NCBI RefSeq assembly: GCF_002934685.1
Contig: NZ_NKHL01000120.1
Span: 1 to 64,000, forward strand
Direction of reading: 5' to 3'
From: Pseudomonas bohemica
GTDB taxonomy: Bacteria; Pseudomonadota; Gammaproteobacteria; Pseudomonadales; Pseudomonadaceae
Length of the DNA: 64,000 nucleotides
Part shown: positions 34,511 to 42,897 of the stretch, one piece after another
Layout: every line of letters begins with the position of its first letter
Numbering within the stretch: the stretch's first letter is position 1
Translations under genes and position numbers: made by a program
Notes under the pieces: model-generated
What the model was told of the DNA's origin: nothing
Seen by the model: only the letters and a program-made list of their open reading frames with translations
Database searches by the model: none

Positions 34511-34526
34511 CGATCGTCAAGGCACC

Positions 34527-35126
34527 TCAGCGAACCTGCTCGTCCAGATCAAAGCTCCCCGGCTGTTTGCTCCATATCTGCAACATAAAATCCGGCTCCT
34601 CATGCCGGACCACTGGCTGGAGCTGCAAATGCTCGGCAAGCAATGCGTGTGCCTCTCGCCCCAGCATAGGAGCGCCTTCGATGGGGTGCAGCCAGTGACA
34701 GGCCAGTACCGCGCCATCCGGAGAGAGGCTGGCTGCGATACGTTCGACCACCTGAACGAACAGCGCAGGCTCCAGGTAGTAAGCCCATTCACTGACCACG
34801 ATCAGATCGAACTGGGCTTCAGGCCAATCCTGCGGCAAACAACCTTCGACAACCGTCGCCCGAGGAAACTGATTCAACCGTTTGCGCGCCAGCGCCACGG
34901 CCCTCGCGCTCATGTCCATGCACAGCAACTCATCGCAGCGCTCTGCCAGGCGCAAACTCAATTCGCCATTGGCACAACCGGGTTCGAACACACGGGCATA
35001 GCGCTGACGGGGCAGGGCGGCGAGGGTCAGGTCGCGCTTGCGTTGTTCGTACCAGCGGGCGCGAAAGGCCCACGGGTCGTCGCTGTCAGCGAACAGTTCA
35101 TCGAAATAATCGGCAGGAAGGCTCAC
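34527..35126 (-). CDS. SAM-dependent methyltransferase (NodS-like)
   Basis: A 199-residue class I methyltransferase. The SAM site is ARVFEPGCANGELSLRLAER (motif I, near residues 44-63) and LLCMDMSARAVALARKRL (acidic loop near 70); motif IV is FDLIVVSEWAYYLEP. The start MSLPADYFDELFADSDDPWA resembles NodS-type N-methyltransferases, which methylate the amino group left after a chitooligosaccharide is deacetylated. The start is GTG 35126, overlapping the stop of the PIG-L gene by four bases (GTGA), so translation is coupled. Together with the deacetylase this suggests deacetylation then N-methylation of an amino sugar, which is inference. Confidence 0.85.
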   Translation of the reverse strand: MSLPADYFDELFADSDDPWAFRARWYEQRKRDLTLAALPRQRYARVFEPGCANGELSLRLAERCDELLCMDMSARAVALARKRLNQFPRATVVEGCLPQDWPEAQFDLIVVSEWAYYLEPALFVQVVERIAASLSPDGAVLACHWLHPIEGAPMLGREAHALLAEHLQLQPVVRHEEPDFMLQIWSKQPGSFDLDEQVR

Positions 35127-35884
35127 AGAAATACCAGTTCGAAAGGCTGCAGCAGGCGCTCCAGCGTAGTGGCGTCGAGCACCGGCGCAGCGCCGGTGCT
35201 GGTGTCGGTTTGCAGCTGGCTGGCGTGGGAGGTGATCGCCTTGCGTTTACGTAACAGTTGCTCATCGGTAAGCAGCAGCTTGCGCGCCCGATCCCACGGA
35301 ATGCGCGGGTCATTGGGCTCGGCCCAGTGCCAGGCCCACACCGGCATTTCCAGTAAGGTCGCTCCTGTATTGGCGGCAGCCTGGGCGGCACAGTGACCGA
35401 CCGCCTCGTGATCGCAGTGACCGTCATGACGCCAGGTGCTGAGCAGCACGTCACTGGGGCGCAGGTCTTCGCTGAGCAGTGCAATCAAGGATTCGGCGCG
35501 CTCGGCGACCTGGCCGTCGATCATCTCCAATCGCTGCCAACTGAAGCGTGACAATTCAAGCCCCAGTTGGGCAATGGCGTATTCGCTCTCCAAGCGGCGT
35601 TGCGGACGCAGTCGCGATTGCGGCCATTGCGACGAGCCCGGATGACTGCCTTCGCCATCGGTCACCGATATGAGTTGAATATCTTCCTGCCGCTCTGCCA
35701 TCGCTGCCAGCATGCCGCCGCAGGCCAGCACTTCGTCGTCCGGGTGTGGGGCGAGCACGATCAAGCGCGAGCCCGATGGCACCAGCGCATCCAGCGTAAT
35801 CGACTGCACACCGCGCAACGCCGTGCTGCTTTGCCATTCGCTCAAGGGCGTGCCTTGAACGCCGAAAGGCAACTGTTGAGTCAT
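35123..35884 (-). CDS. PIG-L-family deacetylase
   Basis: A 253-residue zinc deacetylase of the PIG-L/LmbE family, which removes acetyl groups from N-acetylglucosamine-type moieties. The signature APHPDDEVLACGGML appears near residue 45, the arginine/aspartate region ISVTDGEGSHPGSSQWP follows, and the third zinc ligand lies in TWRHDGHCDHEAVGHCA near 150. Length is usual. ATG 35884 overlaps the stop of the acyl-CoA dehydrogenase-like gene (ATGA), and its own stop overlaps the methyltransferase start, so the three are a strict operon. Confidence 0.9.
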   Translation of the reverse strand: MTQQLPFGVQGTPLSEWQSSTALRGVQSITLDALVPSGSRLIVLAPHPDDEVLACGGMLAAMAERQEDIQLISVTDGEGSHPGSSQWPQSRLRPQRRLESEYAIAQLGLELSRFSWQRLEMIDGQVAERAESLIALLSEDLRPSDVLLSTWRHDGHCDHEAVGHCAAQAAANTGATLLEMPVWAWHWAEPNDPRIPWDRARKLLLTDEQLLRKRKAITSHASQLQTDTSTGAAPVLDATTLERLLQPFELVFL

Positions 35885-36924
35885 AGCGACCAATCCTCCG
35901 TGCCGCGACGGGTCAACAGCTGCCCGAGTTGCGCGAGATCGCGTTCGGCATGGCTCTGGCGGATGAAAACCGGCAAGTCCACTGCGAGCCGGGCGAACTG
36001 CGGGTCTCGGCAGAAAGGCGTCGCTCCCAACGCTCGTCCGACGTGGCGGCAGATCTGCTCGACAGCCATTTCCACCTGCGCCCGCACGCGCTGCACCGCT
36101 AGCCGTGCATCCTCCCGGGGATGGGCGTCGATCCAGTACGCGCAGTCCCTTAACGCGGCCGATGCCCCATAAAGAGCGGCGTCCACCGCGCCCAAATGTG
36201 CATCGGCATGTTCATCGGGGCGACCCTGCTGACGCTGCTGATGGAGTGAGCGTGCCAGCGAGGTGGCCGCGCCGTACCAGGCCGCGGCGATTCCCCCGCC
36301 GCCCTGCCAGAAACCGGGGCGGGACAAGTACGCGCCGCTCTCGCCGATGCACAGGCCCACGGCATTGTCGAAATGCAGATCCACGCTGGCGGTGTGGGCC
36401 ATCCCCACGGCCTGCCAGGCTTGTGCATCGATGGTGACACCGGGCTGATCGAGGCGTACTGCGACCAACTGAGGCTGGTCATGCTGCTGATCCTTGCCAC
36501 CCCAGACGGTGATCAGCGCGTAGTCGATCTGTTGCGCACCTGAACACCATGCCTTGCGTCCGTCGAGCCGCACCTGGTCGCCTTGCCTGTCGCTGGCCAG
36601 CACCCGCGCCGAGGGTGGTTCAGCGGCCCATACGCCCCAGATCCCCGGTTCGGCAAACGGCTCGCAACCGAGCTCGCGCAGAATCGCCAGGGCATCGGTG
36701 TGGCCTTCATAGAGTTTGAGCAGTGAAAGATCGATGCCGCCTACCGTCGCCAACCGCTGCCAGCGGGTCAGGGTTTCGCCGCTGCCGGGCAGTGGCAAAC
36801 GATCCAGCCCACGCTCGATACACAGCCTCATGGCGTCACGCAGGCGATCGTCGCTGGTCGGCGCGTTGGGACGGCGGGCGAAATCCGCCAGAACCGCGTC
36901 AAGTCCTTGTGAATCATGGCCCAT
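35881..36924 (-). CDS. Acyl-CoA dehydrogenase-like flavoprotein
   Basis: A 347-residue protein related to acyl-CoA dehydrogenases. GIWGVWAAEPPSARVLA and VRLDGRKAWCSGAQQIDYAL (about 120-155) match the middle beta domain that binds FAD, and the C-terminal helical domain is recognisable (GAVDAALYGASAALRDCAYW; AVEQICRHVGRALGATPFCR). The N-terminal helical domain is short, so the protein is somewhat smaller than standard enzymes, and I see no clear catalytic glutamate. It may oxidise a substrate other than acyl-CoA. ATG 36924 is the first good start. It heads the operon with the PIG-L deacetylase and the methyltransferase. Confidence 0.8.
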   Translation of the reverse strand: MGHDSQGLDAVLADFARRPNAPTSDDRLRDAMRLCIERGLDRLPLPGSGETLTRWQRLATVGGIDLSLLKLYEGHTDALAILRELGCEPFAEPGIWGVWAAEPPSARVLASDRQGDQVRLDGRKAWCSGAQQIDYALITVWGGKDQQHDQPQLVAVRLDQPGVTIDAQAWQAVGMAHTASVDLHFDNAVGLCIGESGAYLSRPGFWQGGGGIAAAWYGAATSLARSLHQQRQQGRPDEHADAHLGAVDAALYGASAALRDCAYWIDAHPREDARLAVQRVRAQVEMAVEQICRHVGRALGATPFCRDPQFARLAVDLPVFIRQSHAERDLAQLGQLLTRRGTEDWSL

Positions 36925-37185
36925 GCCTGAAGTGCTCCTGCCGGTTGCCGAGCCTGCGCGACGTGCGCGGGCTGCCCATTGATTCGGCAGCTGCTGACGC
37001 AGGGGGTTCCAACAATCTGAGCCGGACAGAGAAAGTCGAACGCTTTGTCGGCAAGTCGTGCAGCTATGGGCTGTGTCTCTCAGGTTTTTTATTGGCCCAA
37101 GCCACCTGTGCTGCGCGGTTTTGTCGCACCCGGCAGTCCGGGCTCTTGCCATGTCGTGAGGCCTAACGCTGTAGAATCGCCGCCC

Positions 37186-37563
37186 ATGAAATTCGTCCGA
37201 ACCCATCAATCGCTCATTGCCTGGATGTTGTATGGCTTCATCCTGTTCAGTGGCCTTGTGTGCAGCCTGAGCCACGGCCAGATGCTGCGGGCGTTCAATC
37301 AGATGAATCCTGCCGTCGACTGCAGCGCGGATCACGATCTGTCCGGGCTCCCGGACATGGCGCAGATGGGCGAGCATGCCCAGTTGATGAAACTGTCCAT
37401 GGCCGATTGCGCCTTCGCTGGCAGCCTCACGCTGGCGCTGGTGTTCTTCATCGGCTTGAGCTGGATGGCGCGCAGCCAGCGCAGACGCATCCCTCGCTCC
37501 GACTACCTCCTGTGCAAACCACCCCGACACCGCCTGCCCGAACTGTCACCCCAGGCACCCTGA
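37186..37563 (+). CDS. DUF2946-type copper-associated protein
   Basis: A 125-residue small membrane protein with a hydrophobic N-terminal helix (WMLYGFILFSGLVCSLSHGQ), a Met/His/Cys-rich loop (AFNQMNPAVDCSADHDLSG, MAQMGEHAQLMKLSMADCAF) and a second helix (LTLALVFFIGLSWMARS). Such Met- and His-rich loops suit copper binding, and DUF2946 genes often sit next to copper proteins. Here it is followed by Sco1 and PCuAC. The start ATG 37186 has no strong ribosome site. The gene is divergent from the acyl-CoA dehydrogenase operon. Confidence 0.75.
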   Translation: MKFVRTHQSLIAWMLYGFILFSGLVCSLSHGQMLRAFNQMNPAVDCSADHDLSGLPDMAQMGEHAQLMKLSMADCAFAGSLTLALVFFIGLSWMARSQRRRIPRSDYLLCKPPRHRLPELSPQAP

Positions 37564-37676
37564 ATCCGGGGTGCGCGCGTGTACTGTTCAGCGTCGTCCT
37601 AAGAGCGCCCGTCAGGGCAGCTTCAAGAACGATAAAAGGCCGGCGCCAACGCTGGTCGCTTCAGAGAGTTCGTCAC

Positions 37677-38285
37677 ATGAATGATTTACTGACTCGCCGT
37701 CAGCTGGTCACCGGTATGGGCATCGTCGGCCTTGGCCTGCTCGCCGGCTGCGATGGTTCGACTACGGCACTGAATTTCAAATACGGCAAGGATCTGAGCA
37801 ACAAGATCATGGGCCGTACCTTCAAGCTCACCGATACCCAGGGCGAGGTGAAGACCCTGTCCAGTTATCGCGGCCTGATGCCAATGGTGTTCTTCGGATT
37901 TACCCAGTGCCCGTCGGTCTGCCCGACGGCGCTGGCTCGCGCCGCTCAAATCAAGAAAATCATGGGCGAGGACGGCAAAACGCTTCAAGTGATCTTCATC
38001 ACCGTCGACCCCGAGCGCGATACGCCGCAAATCCTCGACGCCTACGTCAAGCAGTTCGATCCAAGCTTTGTCGCCCTGCGCGGCACGCTGGAGCAGACGC
38101 AACACGTGGCCAAAGAATTTGGTGTGTTCTATGAAAAAGAGCCGATCGGCGACACCTATACCCTGTCGCACACCGCCACCAGCTTCGTGTTCGATTCACG
38201 CGGCAACCTGCGCCTTGGGTTGTCGCCATCGCTTTCCGCCAAGCAATGCGCGCAAGATCTGCTCACTGTCATGGAGGTCTGCTGA
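37677..38285 (+). CDS. Sco1/SenC-family copper chaperone lipoprotein
   Basis: A 202-residue thioredoxin-fold protein anchored as a lipoprotein (RRQLVTGMGIVGLGLLAGC). The copper site is FGFTQCPSVCPTALARA (CxxxC, near residues 79-83) plus the conserved histidine in YTLSHTATSFVFDS near 165. Sco proteins deliver copper to the CuA centre of cytochrome c oxidase or handle thiols there. ATG 37677 is used because the longer frame from 37260 would swallow most of the DUF2946 gene. The stop overlaps the start of the PCuAC gene by one base (TGATG). Confidence 0.92.
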   Translation: MNDLLTRRQLVTGMGIVGLGLLAGCDGSTTALNFKYGKDLSNKIMGRTFKLTDTQGEVKTLSSYRGLMPMVFFGFTQCPSVCPTALARAAQIKKIMGEDGKTLQVIFITVDPERDTPQILDAYVKQFDPSFVALRGTLEQTQHVAKEFGVFYEKEPIGDTYTLSHTATSFVFDSRGNLRLGLSPSLSAKQCAQDLLTVMEVC

Positions 38286-38788
38286 TGAACACGCTGTTTT
38301 CCGCTGCTGTCCCACGTTTCGCGCTGCGCCGGGTCTTAACCGCTGCGCTGCTGGCGAGCATCAGTTTGTCGGCGATGGCCCAGACCAAAGTCGAAAATGC
38401 CTGGGTGCGTACCACCGTACCGGGCCAGCCGTCGTCAGGTGCGTTCATGCGCATCACGGCCGACGTCGACAGCAAGCTGTTGAGCGTCGCGTCACCTGTT
38501 GCCAAAGACGTGCAGGTGCACGAAATGAGCATGAATAACGACGTCATGCGCATGGGCCGGGTTGACTCGGTGCCACTGCCTGGCGGCAAGGCTGTGTCGC
38601 TGGACCCTGATGGCTACCATGTGATGCTCATGGGGCTGGTGGGGCAGATCAAGGAAGGTGATCAGGTGCCGCTGACCCTGACCATTGAAAATGACCAGGG
38701 CGTGCGCGAGACCGTGCAGGTCAGCGCTCCGGCGCGTTCGATGACGGACAGCATGGACATGAGCCACGACCACGGCGACAGTCATTGA
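38285..38788 (+). CDS. PCuAC-family periplasmic copper chaperone
   Basis: A 167-residue periplasmic protein with a signal peptide ending AMAQ near residue 31. The PCuAC domain shows NAWVRTTVPGQPSSGAFMRI, VQVHEMSMNNDVMRMGRVD with the H-x(n)-M-M copper ligands, and DGYHVMLMGL with the last His/Met. A His/Met-rich tail (MTDSMDMSHDHGDSH) adds copper sites. PCuAC hands Cu(I) to the CuA site together with Sco1, so the neighbouring gene is its natural partner. Translation is coupled to sco by the overlapping stop and start. Confidence 0.93.
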   Translation: MNTLFSAAVPRFALRRVLTAALLASISLSAMAQTKVENAWVRTTVPGQPSSGAFMRITADVDSKLLSVASPVAKDVQVHEMSMNNDVMRMGRVDSVPLPGGKAVSLDPDGYHVMLMGLVGQIKEGDQVPLTLTIENDQGVRETVQVSAPARSMTDSMDMSHDHGDSH

Positions 38789-38992
38789 GATCAACGCGAG
38801 CGCCGGTCGCAATGATCGGCGTTTGACCGGAGTGGTCGGGCTTGAGCCCGGATCGACGCCCTGGGAAGCCTTTCCCAGTGGACTGGTACCGCTCGCGCAA
38901 GATCGGTTCTGCCGCACAGCGAAGTGCAAGGGTATGTCGTGACTCGACGACCATCCTGGCCATGCGCTATGTGGCGCCGGCCGCGGCACCGG

Positions 38993-40384
38993 TCAATCCC
39001 CGAACATCCCCATCAGCAATACCAGATTCAGACCGATGATCAGCAGCGCGATCGACCAGGCCAGCGTCGTCAGCACCGGCCCGGTGACCAGATTGCCCAT
39101 CAGTTTGCGGTCGGAGACGAAACGCACCAGCGGCACGATGGCGAAGGGCAATTGCATCGACAGGATCACTTGACTCAGAACCAGCAGCTTCGCCGTGCCC
39201 TGTGCGCCATAAATACTGGTGACGACAATCACCGGGACGATCGCCAGCCCGCGCGTCAGTAGACGCCGTACCCAGCCTGGCAGCTTCATTTTCAGGAAGC
39301 CTTCCATGACGATCTGCCCGGCGAGGGTCGCGGTCACTGTAGAGTTGATACCTGAGGCCAGCAGGGCAACGGCGAACAGCGCCGAAGCGATGCCTACCCC
39401 GAGCATGGGTGACAGCAGATGGTAGGCCTGTTCGATTTCCACTACGTCGGTCTTGCCCGCCTTGTGAAAGACCGTGGCGGCGGTGATCAGAATCGCCGCG
39501 TTGACGAACAGCGCCAGGGTCAGGGCGATGGTGCTGTCCGTGACGGACCAGCGCAGGCCGATTCGGCGGCCTTCCTCGGTGCGCGGGTAGGCCCGGGTCT
39601 GCACGATGGAGGAGTGCAGATACAGGTTATGCGGCATCACGGTCGCGCCGATGATCCCGATCGCCAGGTACAGGGCGGCGGGGTTGGTGACGATTTCCGC
39701 CCTGGGGATGAAACCGGCGAATAGCTCTGCCATGTCTGGCCGCGCCAGCACCATCTGGATCGCGAAGCAGCCGAAGATGATCAGCAGCAACGCGATCACG
39801 AACGCCTCAAGTGCCCGGAAACCCCTGCCCATCAGCAGGAAAATCAGAAACACGTCAATCGCCGAGATCACCGCGCCCCACACCAGAGGGATGCCGAACA
39901 GCAAGTTCAGCGCAATGGCCGTACCGATCACTTCCGCCAGGTCGCAGGCGATGATCGCGATCTCACAGACCAGCCACAGCGCGATGCACACCGGGCGGCT
40001 GTAGCGCTCACGGCAGGCGCGCGCCAGATCCCAGCCAGTGGCGATGCCCAATCGCGCAGACAGCGCCTGCAATACGATTGCCATCAGGTTGGAAAACAGA
40101 ATGACCGACAGCAGCAAGTAACCGAACTGCGACCCTCCGGCCAGGTCCGTCGCCCAGTTGCCAGGGTCCATGTAGCCCACCGCGACCATGTAGCCGGGGC
40201 CGGTGAATGCCAGCAGACGCTTGAACCAGTTGCCGGACTTTGGCATGGCGACACTGGCGCTGGGCATGCCTCCGCCCAGCGCATCGTCGCCGGGATCGGC
40301 CCGGTGTTTGATCGGTTGCATCGATTGCGGTCCCGCCGAGTTAGGAGCTGCTGAACGAGCAGTCTGAGTTGCCGAATGAAGCAT
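38993..40384 (-). CDS. mntH: Nramp-family Mn2+/Fe2+ transporter
   Basis: A 463-residue, eleven-helix Nramp transporter that imports Mn2+ (and Fe2+) with protons. The metal-binding motif of helix 1 is GYMDPGNWATDLAG (DPGN, near residue 70) and that of helix 6 is GATVMPHNLYLHSS (MPHN, near 235); both are intact. The 40-residue hydrophilic N-terminus is longer than in E. coli. GGAAAGCCCCGA precedes ATG 40384. It lies only 24 bases downstream of a glycosyltransferase gene on the same strand. No MntR-type site or riboswitch is obvious in this tight gap. A short CGGGCT/AGCCCG hairpin (38837-38850) lies downstream. Confidence 0.9.
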   Translation of the reverse strand: MLHSATQTARSAAPNSAGPQSMQPIKHRADPGDDALGGGMPSASVAMPKSGNWFKRLLAFTGPGYMVAVGYMDPGNWATDLAGGSQFGYLLLSVILFSNLMAIVLQALSARLGIATGWDLARACRERYSRPVCIALWLVCEIAIIACDLAEVIGTAIALNLLFGIPLVWGAVISAIDVFLIFLLMGRGFRALEAFVIALLLIIFGCFAIQMVLARPDMAELFAGFIPRAEIVTNPAALYLAIGIIGATVMPHNLYLHSSIVQTRAYPRTEEGRRIGLRWSVTDSTIALTLALFVNAAILITAATVFHKAGKTDVVEIEQAYHLLSPMLGVGIASALFAVALLASGINSTVTATLAGQIVMEGFLKMKLPGWVRRLLTRGLAIVPVIVVTSIYGAQGTAKLLVLSQVILSMQLPFAIVPLVRFVSDRKLMGNLVTGPVLTTLAWSIALLIIGLNLVLLMGMFGD

Positions 40385-40408
40385 TCGGGGCTTTCCGCGT
40401 GGTAAGGG

Positions 40409-41080
40409 TTAGCCTAATAACGTTCGAGTCGCCAGCGAATTTAGATAATCACCGAAACCTTCCTTGCAGCGGAAATGCTTGCGCGCGCTGGTGGTCACAC
40501 TGTTGCGTGCCGTCCAGACAATGTGCGCGCCGGTACGTTGCAGGTCTTCAACCAGATGCACATCTTCATGCGCTGCCAGCGCCTTGAATCCGCCGGCTCG
40601 CAGATAAGCACTGGAAGACACGCCCAGATTGGCGCCGTGGACATGGCGATGATCATCGACCGGTCGATAGAGCGCGTCATAACGCTGCCGCACCTGCTCC
40701 GGATGCTCGGACCAATCCTTGACTTGCACGATCCCGCACACCGCATCGGCCTTGGCCGACATTTGCTCGGCCAGCCAGGCGTAGGGCACCACGCTGTCGG
40801 CGTCGGTGAACGCCAGCCACCGAGCACCTCGTTCGAGCATTAGCTGCGCTCCGGCCGCGCGAGTCATGCCGACGTTGCGGTAGCCACAAGCCAGGGTGTA
40901 CACACCGTGGGCCTGGGCGACGGCCGCCGAATTGTCGCTGCAGTCATCGAGCATGATCAGGATCTCTACCGCCTCGCCCCCAAGCTCCTCGTGGCTTGCG
41001 GCGGCGACAAGCGACTTGATGCAATCATCCAGAAAGTATTGTTCGTTATGCGCGGGGACAATGATTCCGATCATGGGCAA
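40409..41080 (-). CDS. Family 2 glycosyltransferase
   Basis: A 223-residue GT-A glycosyltransferase. The nucleotide-sugar fold starts IGIIVPAHNEQYFLDDCIKS, continues EILIMLDDCSDNSAA (first Asp motif) and has WLAFTDADSVVPYAWLAEQM, with the metal-binding DxD as DAD. A later DVHLVEDLQRTGAHI segment gives the catalytic E/D. No membrane helices are seen, so it is a soluble or peripheral enzyme. The acceptor is unknown. In my memory of other Pseudomonas genomes a similar gene lies beside an acyl-CoA dehydrogenase / PIG-L / methyltransferase group like the one at 34.5-36.9 kb; here they are 3.5 kb apart. Confidence 0.85.
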   Translation of the reverse strand: MPMIGIIVPAHNEQYFLDDCIKSLVAAASHEELGGEAVEILIMLDDCSDNSAAVAQAHGVYTLACGYRNVGMTRAAGAQLMLERGARWLAFTDADSVVPYAWLAEQMSAKADAVCGIVQVKDWSEHPEQVRQRYDALYRPVDDHRHVHGANLGVSSSAYLRAGGFKALAAHEDVHLVEDLQRTGAHIVWTARNSVTTSARKHFRCKEGFGDYLNSLATRTLLG

Positions 41081-41317
41081 ATCTCGTGTCGGCGCCTGCG
41101 ATCATCGCATTGGCCTTTCGATGTCGACCCAAGTTGTGAAAAATTGGTTGCAAGTATTTTCGATTGCGAAGACAGAGTGCCCAACGGTGAGGGCGTGGAC
41201 GCAACCAGTCGGAAAAAAAATTGAATCAGTTCTGCCGATGCCGCTCAGAGAGAGGGAGTGCGAGACTCCCCTGGCGGTCTGTACGTCGCTGTCTTCCGCC
41301 AGGGTTACACTTTCCCC

Positions 41318-41357
41318 AAACGCATCGACGCCGCTGATCAGCGGCGTCGATGCGTTT
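41318..41357. terminator. Forty-base perfect inverted repeat
   Basis: Positions 41318-41337 and 41338-41357 are exact reverse complements (AAACGCATCGACGCCGCTGA and its complement), without a loop base. T runs follow on the forward side (41355-41359) and three T on the other, so it can act as a bidirectional terminator. It lies 37 bases after the pfpI-like stop, which is the likely client. The surrounding 313-base gap (41081-41393) shows no gene. Confidence 0.7.
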
Positions 41358-41393
41358 TTGTTTCAGGTCTGCGCTTTTGCACGTTGCCTGGAG

Positions 41394-41954
41394 TTATGCC
41401 GCTTGCAGGGCGTTGCCGATGGCCTCGTTGAACGCTGGCAGGTCTTTGGGCGTGCGCGAGGTGATCAGCGTCCAGTCATTGGCGCCACACTGCTTGACCT
41501 CTGAATCGACCCAGTCAGCGGCCCCGGCATTCTTCAGATCGATGCGCACACTCGGGTAGGAGGTCAGGGTCTTGCCTGCGATCACGCCAGCGTCGATCAG
41601 CAACCACGGGCCATGGCATATGGCAGCGATAATCTTTTGTGCGTTGGCGAACTCTTTGACCAGGCGCTGGGCGTCGGCGTCCTGACGCAGAGTATCGGCG
41701 TTGACGGTGCCGCCGGGAATCACCAGCGCGTCGAAATCAGCCGCAGACAGGCCTGCCAGACGGGTATCGGAATCCACGCTGGTATCTTTCTCGGTATCCC
41801 CGACGAAGGTCTGAGCCTCGCCGCCTTTAATGGTGGCGTGAGTGACGGTGGCGCCCATCCCTTTCAAAGCCTGCAGCGGTTTGAGCAGTTCATCGCGCTC
41901 GATACCGGTATTGGAGGTGATGATCAGGACCTTTTTGCCGTTCAGTGTGCTCAT
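41394..41954 (-). CDS. pfpI: PfpI/DJ-1-family stress protein
   Basis: A 186-residue class I glutamine-amidotransferase-like protein of the PfpI group (proteases or deglycases that act in stress). The nucleophile elbow is IAAICHGPWLLIDAG with Cys near residue 110 and the adjacent His; the acid is expected in TVTHATIKGGEAQTF. It begins MSTLNGKKVLIITSNTGIER. A consensus AlgU promoter lies about 55 bases upstream, in line with pfpI homologues being envelope-stress genes. Single gene, followed by a strong palindromic terminator. Confidence 0.9.
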   Translation of the reverse strand: MSTLNGKKVLIITSNTGIERDELLKPLQALKGMGATVTHATIKGGEAQTFVGDTEKDTSVDSDTRLAGLSAADFDALVIPGGTVNADTLRQDADAQRLVKEFANAQKIIAAICHGPWLLIDAGVIAGKTLTSYPSVRIDLKNAGAADWVDSEVKQCGANDWTLITSRTPKDLPAFNEAIGNALQAA

Positions 41955-42009
41955 GATGACGATTCCTCTGAGTGAAAATCGAACTCGATAAATCGAGCGC
42001 TATCGGTTC

Positions 42010-42037
42010 TCAGAGGGAATTGGAAAAACGAAAGTTC
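42010..42037 (-). promoter_or_regulatory. AlgU (sigma-22) promoter of pfpI
   Basis: On the reverse strand the sequence reads GAACTT, 17 bases, TCTGA, a perfect match to the AlgU/RpoE-type consensus GAACTT-N16/17-TCTGA. The start point would lie about 50 bases before the pfpI-like ATG at 41954. Confidence 0.8.
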
Positions 42038-42098
42038 ACCATGATTGCATCACCGGTCGACAGCCGTGTCCGGTTTGCCCGTGTGTCCTGAGCTGCGC

Positions 42099-42434
42099 TT
42101 ACAAACATTCCCGTGCCGCTTTCTCTAATGCACTGCGGCCGAAAGCCGAGGCGAGTGGAGCACGTTGGTAATAAAAAACGCGGGTATTAGGGTTGCCTTT
42201 GAATACTTCGAGGATGTCGTCCTGCGCCACTTTGCCGGAGACCAGCAGCTTATAGTGTCCCTTGCTTTCGGTCAGGGTGGTTGCCGGCTTGATCTGCTGC
42301 CATTTCGGGAAGACACATTGCGCATAGTCCCCGGCGGCCTTGGTTGTCTCCAGATCAACGGAAGGGTTATTCGGCGTGGAACCGCAGCCACAGAGCAACG
42401 CGGCCAACACACTGGTGAGCAGTAAAAGACGCAT
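42099..42434 (-). CDS. Small lipoprotein (111 aa)
   Basis: A small protein with a lipoprotein signal (LLLLTSVLAALLCGC, lipidated cysteine near residue 17) and a polar mature part of about 95 residues: YAQCVFPKWQQIKPATTLTE, HYKLLVSGKVAQDDILEVFK and LEKAARECL. No enzyme motif is seen. Two cysteines remain in the mature part (C40 and C110), which may form a disulfide. Membrane localisation is inferred from the lipobox; function unknown. The ATG at 42434 is the only start that gives the signal. Confidence 0.75.
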   Translation of the reverse strand: MRLLLLTSVLAALLCGCGSTPNNPSVDLETTKAAGDYAQCVFPKWQQIKPATTLTESKGHYKLLVSGKVAQDDILEVFKGNPNTRVFYYQRAPLASAFGRSALEKAARECL

Positions 42435-42825
42435 CTACTTCATCCTGAAACAAAGAGTGAGATCACTTTAGAAACCACTACGGGGCAATGCCATCACCAT
42501 TCAGCCACATTGCCGGGTTTGTAGGGAGACCTTATATGCGGGTTCTATCTCGATTCCAAACGGCCGGGAAGTTGGGAAGCAATATCATTCTCATCGATGA
42601 GCCACGTTCCGGTTTTTAGTGGGCGCGTATGTTGACCAGCAAATGCGCAAATGAAAAGAGTGGCTATTAAATATTCCATTGCGGGCAACGCGATGTCGTT
42701 ATAGCAGCACCTCTGGTGAAAGCGGCTGACAGGCTGGCGTCGCGCGCAGAGGCGCGGCGATATCACCTGATCGACTTTTGCTCAGCGATGATCGTTTTGA
42801 GTGTCAGTTAATGCTCGTTATGCGG
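42435..42825. other. Intergenic gap without a clear gene
   Basis: A 73-residue reverse frame (42545-42766) has no ribosome site or domain and is not called. The stretch is locally A+T-richer than its neighbours and ends in the promoter of the GH3 gene. Confidence 0.4.
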
Positions 42826-42853
42826 TTGACAGTGCTCGATCTGGGTGTAAAGT
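42826..42853 (+). promoter_or_regulatory. Sigma-70 promoter of the GH3 gene
   Basis: TTGACA, 16 bases, TAAAGT is close to the sigma-70 consensus and lies 45 bases before the ATG at 42898. Confidence 0.65.
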
Positions 42854-42897
42854 GCGCGTTATCGAGCAATATCACGCATTCGAACGGGAGATTAACC

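Noticed and set aside
37260..38285. 341-residue frame that would extend Sco1 upstream
   Set aside because: The extra part overlaps the DUF2946 gene in another frame and lacks a signal; the lipoprotein start at 37677 fits the family.
42545..42766. 73-residue reverse frame
   Set aside because: No ribosome site, mixed composition and no domain.
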